A stretch of 30,078 nt of DNA. It comes from Gordoniibacillus chartarius. Lineage in GTDB: Bacteria; Bacillota; Bacilli; Paenibacillales; NBRC-103111. The position numbers and the translations under genes are program-made. Shown one piece after another: positions 1 to 7,700 of the stretch. Position 1 is the first letter of the stretch, and every line of letters begins with the position of its first letter. The stretch lies in the NCBI RefSeq assembly GCF_042432825.1, contig NZ_JBHLWN010000065.1, forward strand, positions 1 through 30,078, in the 5' to 3' direction. The notes beneath the pieces are model-generated. The model saw nothing but the letters and a program-made list of their open reading frames with translations. It was not told the DNA's origin and did not search any database.

Positions 1-11
1 AAAACAAGACC

Positions 12-59
12 CTGGCCGAAAGGCCAGAGCCGATGCGGGAATTTTTATTCCGAGAGGCT
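12..59 (+). ncRNA. Possible structured leader RNA (two stacked hairpins)
   Basis: Positions 12-17 and 22-27 form a perfect 6-bp stem closed by a GAAA (GNRA) tetraloop. Directly after it, 28-31 can pair with 56-59, enclosing an inner stem 38-42/47-51 with a four-T loop and an asymmetric internal loop that has GA steps on both sides. There is no T-run after either stem, so neither is a clear terminator. The structure ends about 10 nt before the ribosome binding site of the gene at 88, so a cis-regulatory leader is possible. It may begin upstream of the window. I could not match it to a known riboswitch class. Confidence 0.3.
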
Positions 60-87
60 TACTTCAAAACAAAGGAGGAAACGTACC

Positions 88-363
88 ATGGGAAAATCCG
101 TTCAAAAAGTGATGACGCGCGGCGTGCAACATTTGAATCTGCCCCCGGCTGTGGTGGACCTGTTTTTTCGGAAAGCGGAGTCGTTTTTGCCGAAGCATGA
201 TTTTCTCGTGTTTGAACCGCGAGGAGGCCGCGTGGCGATCGGCGACGGAGACGGCAAAAGGCTGGACGAACTGCAAATGTCGCTGCCGGAGAAGGTATGG
301 GTCAAAACGGACGATTACGGCCATTCGCTGGTCATGACGGCGCTGTTTCCCCGGGAGTATTGA
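88..363 (+). CDS. Hypothetical protein, 91 aa
   Basis: I do not recognise this small soluble protein. An AAAGGAGG ribosome binding site ends about 10 nt before the ATG. The N-terminal half is probably helical (a run with QKVMTRGV, then LPPAVVDLFFRKAE); the C-terminal half alternates hydrophobic and charged residues and is more likely beta. There is no signal peptide, membrane segment or cysteine pair. It stands alone: a possible structured leader precedes it and a strong intrinsic terminator follows 20 nt after the stop, so it is a separate transcription unit or the last gene of an upstream operon. The coding call is well supported by the start signals and terminator; the function is unknown. 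Confidence 0.75.
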   Translation: MGKSVQKVMTRGVQHLNLPPAVVDLFFRKAESFLPKHDFLVFEPRGGRVAIGDGDGKRLDELQMSLPEKVWVKTDDYGHSLVMTALFPREY

Positions 364-383
364 TTTTTCATACAAAACAGATG

Positions 384-417
384 ACGGCTGTCCGGTTTGC
401 GGGATGGCCGTTTTTTT
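384..417 (+). terminator. Intrinsic terminator after the 88-363 gene
   Basis: Positions 384-394 pair with 400-411 (ACGGC with GCCGT at the base, then a G-T pair and a small bulge), followed by a run of seven T at 411-417. It separates the first small gene from the methyltransferase cluster, and it argues against translation starts for the methyltransferase inside or upstream of it. Confidence 0.85.
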
Positions 418-458
418 ATGCCCATATTCCTTTTTTGCCGTTTCGGGAGGTGATTTGC

Positions 459-1787
459 ATTCATTTATGGGGTCCTTGTATCGATTTGTTTTGCGGCGCG
501 GGCGGGCTGTCCTGCGGTTTTGCGCAAGCGGGCTTTGACATTCGTCTCGGAGTCGATGTGGATGCGTCCGCATTGCTTACGTTTGAACGCAACCACCCGC
601 AGGCGAGAGCGATCAAGGAAGACGTCGCCCGCCTGACGGGGGACAAGCTCCGGGAGTTGGCGGGAAGCATGGCGGTGCTTGGCATCATCGGCGGGCCGCC
701 GTGTCAGGGGTTCTCCTTGGCAGGAAACCACGATCCGGACGATGTCCGCAACCGGCTTCCGTATGAATACGCGAGGCTGCTTCGGGAAGTACAACCTGCC
801 TTCTTCTTGATGGAAAACGTGAAGGGACTGCTCAGCAAAAAGCAGCGCATTCATTTTGATGCGATTTTCGAACTGTTCACGGCGGCAGGCTACAGGCTGG
901 AATGGCTTTTGCTGAACGCTTGGGATTACGGCGTGGCTCAAACGAGGGAACGCGTAATTATTATCGGGTTTCGGACCGATCTGGACGTGGCTTTTGAGTG
1001 GCCGCCTCCGGATCCAAAGCGTCCGGTGCTGCGCGATGCGATTGGCGACTTGCCCGATCCGCTGGAAAACGGCACGGCGATGATGAACCATACACTGTCC
1101 AATCCTCATCCGATATCGATGGAGAATCGATTGAAAAATGCCGGGAAAGGCGTGGCAATGTTCGACTGCAAGGTGCAGGATTGGGAACGGCCGTGCAAAA
1201 CGGTTACCGCCCATTTAGCCAAGGATGTCGATCTTGCCCATCCCGGTTGTCCGCCCAATCATGCGGGGCATTTGTTCGACAATGTTCGACAGAAGAGCCG
1301 CTTCGATCAGGAGAACCGCGCTGCTGGGTGGGACGATCCTTCTTTCACGATTACCGCGCACAGCCGTTCGGCGGGGTTGCATCCGAACCATGGACCGGTA
1401 CCGTCGGACCCGGCTCACATTTTGAAGCTCGTTTCGCAAGCGGACGCGAACGGGGTCATCCCGCTCGATGCGTTACAAGCGGCGATGCCAACGCGGGTAC
1501 GTGGACTGAAGGGACGCCAAAAAGTCGGATCCTGGCAAAAGCCGAATCCGACGATCACGGCGAATGCCGGGTTTTACGCCGGAGCGCACTATCATCCGGA
1601 GGTGGCCCGGCCCCGGCGGTTTACGGTGCGGGAGTGCGCCCGTATACAGTCCTTCCCGGACTCGTTTGTGTTTTACGGCAGCTTGAGCGCACAGTACCGG
1701 CAGGTCGGAAATGCGGTGCCGCCCAAGCTGGCGTATGCGTTGGCGTGCCAAATCGCCAAGGCGCTCAAGAGAGGAGAATGCCGGTGA
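459..1787 (+). CDS. DNA (cytosine-5-)-methyltransferase, apparent ATT start
   Basis: Transfers a methyl group from S-adenosylmethionine to cytosine C5 in DNA. With the start used here the protein has 442 residues. The motif order is canonical: motif I DLFCGAGG (about residues 9-16), motif IV with the catalytic PCQ (Cys about 82), ENV (about 119), QTRER (about 161), RFTVRECARIQSFPD (about 388), and QVGNAVPP (about 415). The segment between QTRER and motif IX, about 200 residues, should be the target-recognition region. Start choice: GGAGGTGAT at 446-454 is an excellent ribosome binding site, but no ATG, GTG or TTG lies in frame at the right distance. ATT 459 fits an 8-nt spacing and places motif I where it belongs. 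Upstream in-frame starts overlap the terminator or the binding site itself. A one-base sequencing error here is the alternative. No endonuclease gene is adjacent, so it appears to be an orphan enzyme. It overlaps the next gene by 4 nt. Confidence 0.95.
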   Translation: MHLWGPCIDLFCGAGGLSCGFAQAGFDIRLGVDVDASALLTFERNHPQARAIKEDVARLTGDKLRELAGSMAVLGIIGGPPCQGFSLAGNHDPDDVRNRLPYEYARLLREVQPAFFLMENVKGLLSKKQRIHFDAIFELFTAAGYRLEWLLLNAWDYGVAQTRERVIIIGFRTDLDVAFEWPPPDPKRPVLRDAIGDLPDPLENGTAMMNHTLSNPHPISMENRLKNAGKGVAMFDCKVQDWERPCKTVTAHLAKDVDLAHPGCPPNHAGHLFDNVRQKSRFDQENRAAGWDDPSFTITAHSRSAGLHPNHGPVPSDPAHILKLVSQADANGVIPLDALQAAMPTRVRGLKGRQKVGSWQKPNPTITANAGFYAGAHYHPEVARPRRFTVRECARIQSFPDSFVFYGSLSAQYRQVGNAVPPKLAYALACQIAKALKRGECR

Positions 1788-2008
1788 GCCAGTTTTTATT
1801 GTTTATCGAAACGATGCCGGTCAGTTTGAACATTGTGCAACTGCATACGAAAGACAAGCGTGACGGCCTTCTCGTCACCGTTCATGTCCGCCGCGACAAG
1901 CCGAACCAATGGCAGTGGCAGTTCGAGACCGTGCAAGGGAAAAGCAAGTGGCACTGCGGCGATTTGGATGAACTGAAAAACTACTGGCGATTGTTTTCGC
2001 TGATGTAA
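1784..2008 (+). CDS. Hypothetical protein, 74 aa, coupled to the methyltransferase
   Basis: Begins with GTG overlapping the methyltransferase stop (GTGA). An AGGAG ribosome binding site lies 7 nt upstream, which favours this start over the ATG 6 nt earlier, which sits only 1 nt from the site. The small basic protein is rich in Trp and Gln near its middle (NQWQWQFETV) with a predicted beta-rich start (FLLFIETMPV). I do not recognise a family. The overlap implies translational coupling with the methyltransferase, so it may be an accessory or regulator of that enzyme, but nothing in the sequence proves it. Confidence 0.7.
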   Translation: MSQFLLFIETMPVSLNIVQLHTKDKRDGLLVTVHVRRDKPNQWQWQFETVQGKSKWHCGDLDELKNYWRLFSLM

Positions 2009-2056
2009 GCAAAGAAGAAGGGATGGGCGGATTCAAATCGATCAGAGGTGGTGAAT

Positions 2057-2320
2057 GTGCGGCAACTGCAACTGTACGTCAAAGAAATTCGGGGTGCGGT
2101 TTGCGTGATTGGTGTGGCGCCGGGAAAGGACCTGTACGTTTTGGGCAGTCGGGCGAACGTGCAAGAAGCGGTTGGTCATGCTCTGGTATATGCCCGGTTG
2201 CTTGGCGTGCCCGAACGGGAGATTTATGTTGGCGGACATTCGATTCCGCAGTTGGCAATGCTCGGAGCGGAGTTGGTCGTGTCATCTATCAAAAATGAAG
2301 GAGAGGATCGCCATTGCTGA
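2057..2320 (+). CDS. Hypothetical protein, 87 aa
   Basis: The start is GTG 2057, because AGAGGTGGTG lies just upstream; the GTG codons at 2048 and 2051 would lie inside that site. The protein reads as alternating beta strands and helices (CVIGVAPG, KDLYVLGS, then an Ala/Val helix, then IYVGGHSIPQLAMLGAELV), suggesting a small alpha/beta fold. No catalytic motif is recognised. Its stop overlaps the TTG start of the adenine methyltransferase by 7 nt, so the two are probably co-translated. Confidence 0.65.
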   Translation: MRQLQLYVKEIRGAVCVIGVAPGKDLYVLGSRANVQEAVGHALVYARLLGVPEREIYVGGHSIPQLAMLGAELVVSSIKNEGEDRHC

Positions 2321-3111
2321 AAAGTCCGATTCGCTGGCAAGGCGGCAAGTCGCGGCTTCGCGAGGACATTATCCGAAGGTTTCCGCCGCATGTCCTGTAT
2401 GCCGAGGTGTTCGGCGGCGGAGGCTGGGTGTTGTTCGGAAAAGAACGGTCGAAAGTGGAAGTGTTTGCGGATATCAATTCCGAATTGGTCAACTTTTTTC
2501 GTGTCATTCAGGAAGATTGGGAGGCGCTTGCTAAAAGGTTTGAATGGGCGCTGTATGCCCGCGACGAATTCGTGCGCATTTTGAACCGGCGAAACGAGGA
2601 GCGCGATCCGGTCACCCGCGCCTACGATTTTTATTACCGCGTGTACTCCCATTTCGGCGGCAAGTACAACGACTGCGACGACTGGGGTTATACGCGAAGC
2701 AAGCCGGCCTACGACCTGAGCAAGGTCAAGGAAAAGTTCAAGGTGGCGCATGAGCGGCTGGTTGGAGTGTATATCGAAAACCGTTCGTTCGAGGAAGTTA
2801 TCCCGCGATACGATTCGCCGGATAGCTTTTTTTATTGCGACCCGCCGTATCTCGGGCTTTCCGGTTACCTGTACAAGTTTAACGAAGCGGATCACCGGAA
2901 ACTGCGCGAACTGTTAGGCGAGATCAAGGGTAAGTTTTTGCTCAGCATCAACGACCATCCGACGATCCGGGAATGGTACGCGCCGTTTGTGATCGAAGGC
3001 GTGGAAACGCGATACTCGATCGCCAAGCAGACGAAAGGGCGGCATCCAGCGAAGGAACTGCTGATTCGCAACTATGAACTTTCAAACAGCGGAACGAGGG
3101 AAGAGCGATGA
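2314..3111 (+). CDS. D12-class (Dam-like) N6-adenine DNA methyltransferase
   Basis: Methylates adenine N6 in DNA using S-adenosylmethionine. At 265 residues it is close to the usual length of Dam-type enzymes. Visible motifs, in the alpha-class order: RWQGGKSRL near residue 6 (motif X region), EVFGGGGWVLF (motif I, cofactor binding), DINSELVNFFRVI, and CDPPY with the catalytic Asp at about residue 176. The start is TTG with GGAGAGG just upstream and overlaps the preceding gene; the stop overlaps the ATG of the next gene (ATGA). No restriction endonuclease is beside it, so it looks like an orphan methylase of a mobile element. Its target sequence cannot be read from this window. Confidence 0.93.
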   Translation: MLKSPIRWQGGKSRLREDIIRRFPPHVLYAEVFGGGGWVLFGKERSKVEVFADINSELVNFFRVIQEDWEALAKRFEWALYARDEFVRILNRRNEERDPVTRAYDFYYRVYSHFGGKYNDCDDWGYTRSKPAYDLSKVKEKFKVAHERLVGVYIENRSFEEVIPRYDSPDSFFYCDPPYLGLSGYLYKFNEADHRKLRELLGEIKGKFLLSINDHPTIREWYAPFVIEGVETRYSIAKQTKGRHPAKELLIRNYELSNSGTREER

Positions 3112-3416
3112 GAATGGATATCCGCGTATATCGCCGCTACCGGAAGCATCCGTTTATCCCGGACTATGAAACGAGTCGGAACGGAAAACACGAAACGGTT
3201 TCCAATGCGCCGGTTTTTGTTGTATCCGCGCAGCGGCTGGATGATATCGCGCAACTGGAATCGGACGACTTGATCCGCCAGCATTGCCGGGAGCCGCTTC
3301 TTGTGTTTACGGATCGGCAGCGTCTCCTGGCCGGTTCGCCGGAAGGGTATGATTACCTCCGGTACACTTGCGTCATCGACGCCGAGACGGCGCGGGAGAT
3401 TATAAGCCGATTGTAA
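3108..3416 (+). CDS. Hypothetical protein, 102 aa
   Basis: Starts at an ATG that overlaps the adenine methyltransferase stop by 4 nt, a classic coupled arrangement. The protein is strongly charged, with arginine-rich N-terminal residues (RVYRRYRKH) and no membrane segment or cysteine cluster beyond single residues. The segment SAQRLDDIAQLESDDLIRQ is likely helical. I do not recognise a family. Position suggests a role alongside the methyltransferase, but this is only context. Confidence 0.75.
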   Translation: MRMDIRVYRRYRKHPFIPDYETSRNGKHETVSNAPVFVVSAQRLDDIAQLESDDLIRQHCREPLLVFTDRQRLLAGSPEGYDYLRYTCVIDAETAREIISRL

Positions 3417-3433
3417 GAAAGGATGAACGCCGG

Positions 3434-3625
3434 ATGAGCGATCAGGTACGCATAGAGCCGAAAGGCGAGAAGTTTGCCGTTGTGCTGGAACACGGCGGGT
3501 CGATACAGGAAATGGATGTGCGGGATACGTACCGGGATGCGGAAAAGTTTGCATTTTATGTGGCGGAACGCGTCAAGCTGGATGTGTACTACAACGGACG
3601 AAAAATCGAAGGGAGGAGCGGTTAG
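3434..3625 (+). CDS. Hypothetical protein, 63 aa
   Basis: Uses ATG 3434, preceded by AAAGGA about 10 nt upstream; the longer open frame would overlap the previous gene with no binding site. The sequence looks like a small beta-rich protein (QVRIEPKGEKFAVVLEHGG) ending in a helix and two strands. It is small, acidic/basic mixed, with no motif I recognise. It lies 17 nt after the previous gene and 3 nt before the next, so it is in the same operon. Confidence 0.65.
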   Translation: MSDQVRIEPKGEKFAVVLEHGGSIQEMDVRDTYRDAEKFAFYVAERVKLDVYYNGRKIEGRSG

Positions 3626-3628
3626 CCG

Positions 3629-3823
3629 ATGGTGAAGGTACCGAAAAAGGTGTTGGAAGGATTGGAGGCGGTACGCCGGTTGGGGGCAGTCAATATGCTG
3701 GATCGTCCGGGAGTCGTTCATTGGGCGGACAAGCTTGGGTATCCCGAAGCGGCCCAGTGGATTCGCGATCACCCGAAAACGTATGCAGAAGGCGTATTTG
3801 CCGGATTCGAGGCCGATTCGTAA
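3629..3823 (+). CDS. Small helical protein, DUF5049-like, 64 aa
   Basis: Begins at ATG 3629 with GGGAGGAG about 11 nt upstream. The layout of a VPKKVLEGLEAVRR helix, an N-M-x-D-R-P turn, a WADKLGYPEAAQWI helix and a final acidic helix ending YAEGVFAGFE resembles the small DUF5049 proteins I know from Firmicutes phages and elements. That family label is from memory and has not been searched. The molecular role is unknown. It is the last gene before the DnaA-box strip and the pilus operon. Confidence 0.75.
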   Translation: MVKVPKKVLEGLEAVRRLGAVNMLDRPGVVHWADKLGYPEAAQWIRDHPKTYAEGVFAGFEADS

Positions 3824-3847
3824 AGGAAGTTTCGTTTTTGACCCCCA

Positions 3848-3882
3848 ATATCCACAAACTTTATCCACATGCCTGTGAATAA
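3848..3882. promoter_or_regulatory. Cluster of three DnaA-box-like sequences
   Basis: Within 35 bp there is ATATCCACA at 3848-3856 (one mismatch to the TTATNCACA consensus), TTATCCACA at 3861-3869 (exact), and TGTGAATAA at 3874-3882, the reverse complement of TTATTCACA (exact). They lie in a 121-bp gap directly upstream of the pilus operon. Three sites this close would suit DnaA binding, either to regulate the downstream operon or as part of an origin. No replication-initiator gene or AT-rich unwinding element is obvious next to them. Confidence 0.5.
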
Positions 3883-3944
3883 ATTGCGGTTGATCCATCT
3901 TGTACGATGAATGAAAACAGTTCGCCGGATTGGAGGTGATCTTG

Positions 3945-5510
3945 TTGCAATTGGTGTTGTTTCGTCACAATCATAGCCAGCGGACGAAGGCATGGATCGA
4001 GCGGCTAAAACAATCGGGGTACGACGTTAAATCTGTACATGATCCGGATCGGATCTCCGGGGAAACGGATTTTATCGTCATCGATACGACGGTCGGAAGA
4101 TGGAAGGACTACGTCCGGTTGCTGGAGGGGCACGGGATTCCTGTCGTGTTGCTGACGGAGAGCGATGAGATGTTTACAGAGGATGAGCTTGCATCGCTCG
4201 GCGCAACCGGAACGGTGTCGCCAGAGGAGGAAACAGATCAGGTCTTCGCCAGATTTCTGCGGGTGAAAGAAAGCGATCCGTCCGATCAGGAAGCATCGGA
4301 TGACCAGACAGCGTTTCCGCAGTATGGAAGAACGCTCATGTTGTCGGAAGTGAAAGAGCCGAAACAGGAAGGTCTGCTTCATGAAAAGCGAATAGAGCCG
4401 GAGGCATCAGTCGCAGCATCGGATCTCAAACCGTTCAATCCTCTGGATGCAGGAAAAGTACTTTCACAACGAAAGGCAGAGGCAGTGCGGCAAAGATTGA
4501 CGGAGCGTTCATCTGTCGAGAGCGTTTCTGAGAATCATGAACATCGCACGATGGCTTCGTTAGAGCCTCTCTTTCAAGACTACATGCCGGCAAAGACGGC
4601 ACTTCCGGAAGTCGAGGAACGAGAACCGGGAAACAATCCGGTGAAGGCACGATCCTTTACAACGGATGAGGAAACAGAGGGGTGGCCGGATGATTTGGCG
4701 GCACAACGTATGCGACAGTCTCCGCCGCTTCCCTCGCCCCGGAGAAGACGGGACCTTCCTGCGGTTGCGGCGGTTTATGGGGCCAAGGGTGGCGCAGGCA
4801 AAACGACATTTCTGTTGCACCTGGCCGCGCTGCTTTCAAAGGAAGAGCGGAGGGTATGCGTCCTTGATCTGGACCTGATGCACGGTACTGTCGCTTCGAT
4901 GCTGCACATCCGACCGAATAAGACCATCGTCGATCTCGCACGCCGGATTGACGATCCGAAAGCGAGCCGGGCCTGTCTTCTGCAGACGAAGATGGGCTTT
5001 TCCATTGTCGCTTCGCCGCTGCAGCCGGGAACGTTCCGAATGGAGCGGGAACAACTCATTGCCATTTTGCGCTTTTTAAAAGAAGAGACGGACATCGTCC
5101 TGATCGATACGCCTGTCCATTTCGACAGCCTGATCAAGCTGGCATTGGAGCATGCCGAACAGTTATTCCTGATGACCACCGAAGAACCGGCCAGTATGGA
5201 GAGCCTTGCGCGAATGAAGCCGCTGTTCAGCAGCCTTCGGCCAACACCGGAACTGTACACCATCTGGAACCGGCTTTCGGAACCGGCGCCGAAGGAAGTA
5301 TGGCGAGACGAGCTTCCTTGGCCGGAGATGCTGGAGTTGCCGGAAGACCCTACGGTCGGCAAAGCGGTTCGAAGCGGAGAGATTATCGCAAGCTCGTCTT
5401 GCAGTCCGTACCGTTTGCGGGTGAAACAGCTTGCGGATCGCTGGCTGGGTGTGGAACCGGAACGTCCGGGCGGCAAGCGGAACCTGCTTAGGCGTTTGCT
5501 AAGGACGTAA
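3945..5510 (+). CDS. CpaE/TadZ-like pilus-assembly ATPase
   Basis: A ParA/MinD-superfamily ATPase of the kind that positions Tad/Flp pilus machinery at the membrane. The N-terminal 110 or so residues look like a response-receiver-type domain (strand DFIVIDTTV, strand IPVVLLTESDE), as in CpaE. A long acidic, low-complexity linker follows, then the ATPase domain with a deviant Walker A KGGAGKTT at about residues 279-286, LDLDLMHGTV, and the Walker B-type strand IVLIDTPVHFD. Start: GGAGGTGAT at 3932-3940 points to TTG 3945; TTG 3930 would precede the site. The protein then has 521 residues. It is the first gene of the pilus operon. Unlike the other two ParA-fold proteins encoded downstream, its nucleotide-binding loop is intact. 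Confidence 0.85.
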   Translation: MQLVLFRHNHSQRTKAWIERLKQSGYDVKSVHDPDRISGETDFIVIDTTVGRWKDYVRLLEGHGIPVVLLTESDEMFTEDELASLGATGTVSPEEETDQVFARFLRVKESDPSDQEASDDQTAFPQYGRTLMLSEVKEPKQEGLLHEKRIEPEASVAASDLKPFNPLDAGKVLSQRKAEAVRQRLTERSSVESVSENHEHRTMASLEPLFQDYMPAKTALPEVEEREPGNNPVKARSFTTDEETEGWPDDLAAQRMRQSPPLPSPRRRRDLPAVAAVYGAKGGAGKTTFLLHLAALLSKEERRVCVLDLDLMHGTVASMLHIRPNKTIVDLARRIDDPKASRACLLQTKMGFSIVASPLQPGTFRMEREQLIAILRFLKEETDIVLIDTPVHFDSLIKLALEHAEQLFLMTTEEPASMESLARMKPLFSSLRPTPELYTIWNRLSEPAPKEVWRDELPWPEMLELPEDPTVGKAVRSGEIIASSSCSPYRLRVKQLADRWLGVEPERPGGKRNLLRRLLRT

Positions 5511-5543
5511 AACTTGAAACATGATCGGAGGGACAGTGAACTT

Positions 5544-5774
5544 ATGAAAGTGCTCGAAGCGAAGGTGGCCCACCCCATCAATGCCGCAGGCGGCTTGTAC
5601 GTTTTCATCGAGGGAACGCAGGAGGAGATCTACAAAGGCGACGCGGATCGTTTGGCGGTCCGGACCGCGAATGAGCAGGGATGGAATGGCGATGGACAAG
5701 CGACGATCGGCATGCCGGCACGCAAAGGCGTCAATTTGTACACGCGCGCGTACTGGTTTCATGAAAAACGGTAA
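5544..5774 (+). CDS. Hypothetical protein in pilus operon, 76 aa
   Basis: ATG 5544 lies 10 nt after CGGAGGGA. The small soluble protein has a Gly-rich turn (NAAGGLYVFIEG) and likely beta structure, with no membrane segment. I do not recognise it. It sits between the CpaE-like and CpaB-like genes, with 33 and 36 nt to its neighbours, and is therefore almost certainly co-transcribed with them. Confidence 0.7.
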   Translation: MKVLEAKVAHPINAAGGLYVFIEGTQEEIYKGDADRLAVRTANEQGWNGDGQATIGMPARKGVNLYTRAYWFHEKR

Positions 5775-5810
5775 CTCGCTGCTCGATAACAGAAAGGAGA
5801 AGGATTGACC

Positions 5811-6959
5811 ATGAACAGCAGGCAGCAAAAACGGGTCATCATCGCCTCCATCGCCGGAGGGTTGGTGTTGCTCTTGATTGCGTTTGGACTTGTGTTGGTT
5901 TTTCAGGCGAAACAAACGAGCTTCGAGAAACAACTGCAAATCGAATATGAGACGAAGATCAAGGAACGGGAGACGGTGGAGCAAGCCGCGAAGACGAGAG
6001 TGTTGGCGGCGAGCCGGAACATCCCTTCCGGAACAACCATTCAGGAGGGGGATGTGAAGATGGTAGAGGTGCCAACCTCCCTCGTTCCATCCGGGAATTT
6101 GAAGGAGCTGGGCGCGGCGGTAGGCAAAATCACCAAAATCGAATTGCAGCCGAACACCCCGATCCTAGCCTTGATGTTGTTTGAAGATAAACCGCTTCCG
6201 AAGGATCTACGGATTCAGGAATTTAATGTGATCCAACTCCCGTCGAATCTGCAAAAGGGGCAGTTCGTCGATGTGCGGATCAATTTCCCGACCGGCGAGG
6301 ACTTCATTGTGCTAGCGAAAAAGAAAGTCCGGGAACTATCCGGCACGATCGTTTGGTACGACATGAATGAAGCTGAAATCTTGCGGGCATCAAGCGCCAT
6401 CATCGATGCCTATTTGCAAGGAGCCAGACTGTACGCCCTTACCTATGTCGATCCGGGAATTCAGGAAGCCGCCATTGCCAACTATCCGTCCAATCCGAAA
6501 GTGCTTGACTTGATTGAACGCGATCCGAACCTGCTCGAAGAAGCGAAAACCGTGCTTGCCCGCCAGCTTCGAACCGTACTGGACAGCAATCTGAAAGCGA
6601 TGAGCGATACGGACAAAATGCGGGTTGTGAGCGGCAACGTCAGCGTACAGCAGCAACTGCAAAACGAGCGCGTCACGACACAGCAAAACAATGCGTTCCG
6701 GCAGCAAAGCATTCAGCAGCAGGCTCAAACGCCAGTCGGCGCACAAACCATTCCGGCGGAACAAACAAAACCGGAACCTTCTTCGGGGCAGACGAGTACG
6801 CCCGCACCTTCCGAGCCGGCCCAAGCTACGCCTTCTCCTGATGCGGCAAAAGGTACCTCTATCCCGGCTTCTAACGGGAAATCCGACGCCGTGAGTGTGC
6901 CGTCCAAGACAGACCGGCTCGAAGATGTGTTTAGTCAATCGAATGCGGGCGGCTCATAA
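5811..6959 (+). CDS. CpaB/RcpC-like SAF-domain pilus-assembly protein
   Basis: Membrane-anchored protein of the Flp pilus assembly type. Residues about 9-32 form one hydrophobic segment. A short coiled-coil-prone stretch follows, then a SAF domain beginning RVLAASRNIPSGTTIQEGDV and running to ILALMLFED, the typical CpaB core. The middle is folded and the last 120 residues are Gln/Pro/Ser/Thr-rich and probably disordered outside the membrane. In Gram-negative systems CpaB works with the secretin; no secretin is seen here, as expected for a Gram-positive cell. ATG 5811 is chosen because GAAAGGAGAAGG lies upstream; TTG 5805 is possible. The 382-residue length is somewhat longer than typical CpaB. 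Confidence 0.8.
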   Translation: MNSRQQKRVIIASIAGGLVLLLIAFGLVLVFQAKQTSFEKQLQIEYETKIKERETVEQAAKTRVLAASRNIPSGTTIQEGDVKMVEVPTSLVPSGNLKELGAAVGKITKIELQPNTPILALMLFEDKPLPKDLRIQEFNVIQLPSNLQKGQFVDVRINFPTGEDFIVLAKKKVRELSGTIVWYDMNEAEILRASSAIIDAYLQGARLYALTYVDPGIQEAAIANYPSNPKVLDLIERDPNLLEEAKTVLARQLRTVLDSNLKAMSDTDKMRVVSGNVSVQQQLQNERVTTQQNNAFRQQSIQQQAQTPVGAQTIPAEQTKPEPSSGQTSTPAPSEPAQATPSPDAAKGTSIPASNGKSDAVSVPSKTDRLEDVFSQSNAGGS

Positions 6960-6974
6960 GGAAAGGAGGCAGAC

Positions 6975-7700
6975 ATGAAACAAATCGTTTTTTTCGGCGC
7001 GCCGGATAAAAGTCACTTGCTTCTGATGTTGGGCAAGCTGCTGGCAACTGCCGGGCAGCGGGTGCTGCTTGTCGATTCGACGTTCGCGCAGTCGGTGCAG
7101 GCGTACCTCCCCGACTCGGAGGAGCGTCCCGCCGCGTTCATCACCGAGTTTGAAGGAATGGATGTCGCCGGAGGGTTTATTACATTCCATCAGTTGGACC
7201 GCTATCTGAAGCAGACGGAGGGCAAATGGCCGCAATACGATGTCATGCTGCTCGATACGGACCATACCGAATTTGTCCAAGGCAGAGAACTGTCCTCGTT
7301 TGCGCATCGCGTCTGGTGCGGCAGCTTCGAGAAACTGGCGCTCAAGAAAAACGCGGAGTTGATGCGGCGGCTTGGTTTGGCGCAGTCCGCCGCGAAGCTG
7401 CTGCCGTTTTTCAAGCTGGTGTATCCGTTTGTTGAGTCCACGATGACCGAGGGGTATTTCGACTTTCTTTATATGCCGGATGCCGCTCAATGGCAGGAGC
7501 CGGTATTCCGCATCCCGCTCGATGACCGGGACGTGTCGGCCATGATCGATAACCAGCATCATAGCCGCATCCAAGTGAAAAAGCTGTCCGGTTCGTACGT
7601 CCGAACCGTGTTATCCATGGCGAGGACGCTGTTCGATTGGGACAGGCGGACCGTCAAAACCGCATGGAAGCGGGCGAGGAGGGATCGCCGTGGGACGTAA
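6975..7700 (+). CDS. ParA/MinD-fold protein with no P-loop (pseudo-ATPase)
   Basis: Start ATG 6975 with GGAAAGGAGG just upstream. The N-terminus follows the ParA/MinD pattern: a first strand (QIVFFGAP), a helix (LLLMLGKLLATAGQ), a second strand (RVLLVDST), and a later Walker B-like strand (YDVMLLDTD). The Walker A loop is replaced by APDKSHLL, with no GK[ST]. It therefore probably keeps the fold but has lost ATP hydrolysis, and may be a scaffold or a partner of the CpaE-like ATPase. It overlaps the next gene, another degenerate family member, by 11 nt, which suggests a stoichiometric pair. Assignment is by motif reading only. Confidence 0.6.
   Translation: MKQIVFFGAPDKSHLLLMLGKLLATAGQRVLLVDSTFAQSVQAYLPDSEERPAAFITEFEGMDVAGGFITFHQLDRYLKQTEGKWPQYDVMLLDTDHTEFVQGRELSSFAHRVWCGSFEKLALKKNAELMRRLGLAQSAAKLLPFFKLVYPFVESTMTEGYFDFLYMPDAAQWQEPVFRIPLDDRDVSAMIDNQHHSRIQVKKLSGSYVRTVLSMARTLFDWDRRTVKTAWKRARRDRRGT

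Noticed and set aside
1..60. Cyclic-di-GMP riboswitch
   Set aside because: The GNRA-capped hairpin is reminiscent, but the conserved GCAAA-type and tetraloop-receptor sequences are absent.
998..1777. Open frame overlapping the methyltransferase
   Set aside because: The methyltransferase frame contains all the catalytic motifs; only the end of this frame (from 1784) is supported by a binding site.
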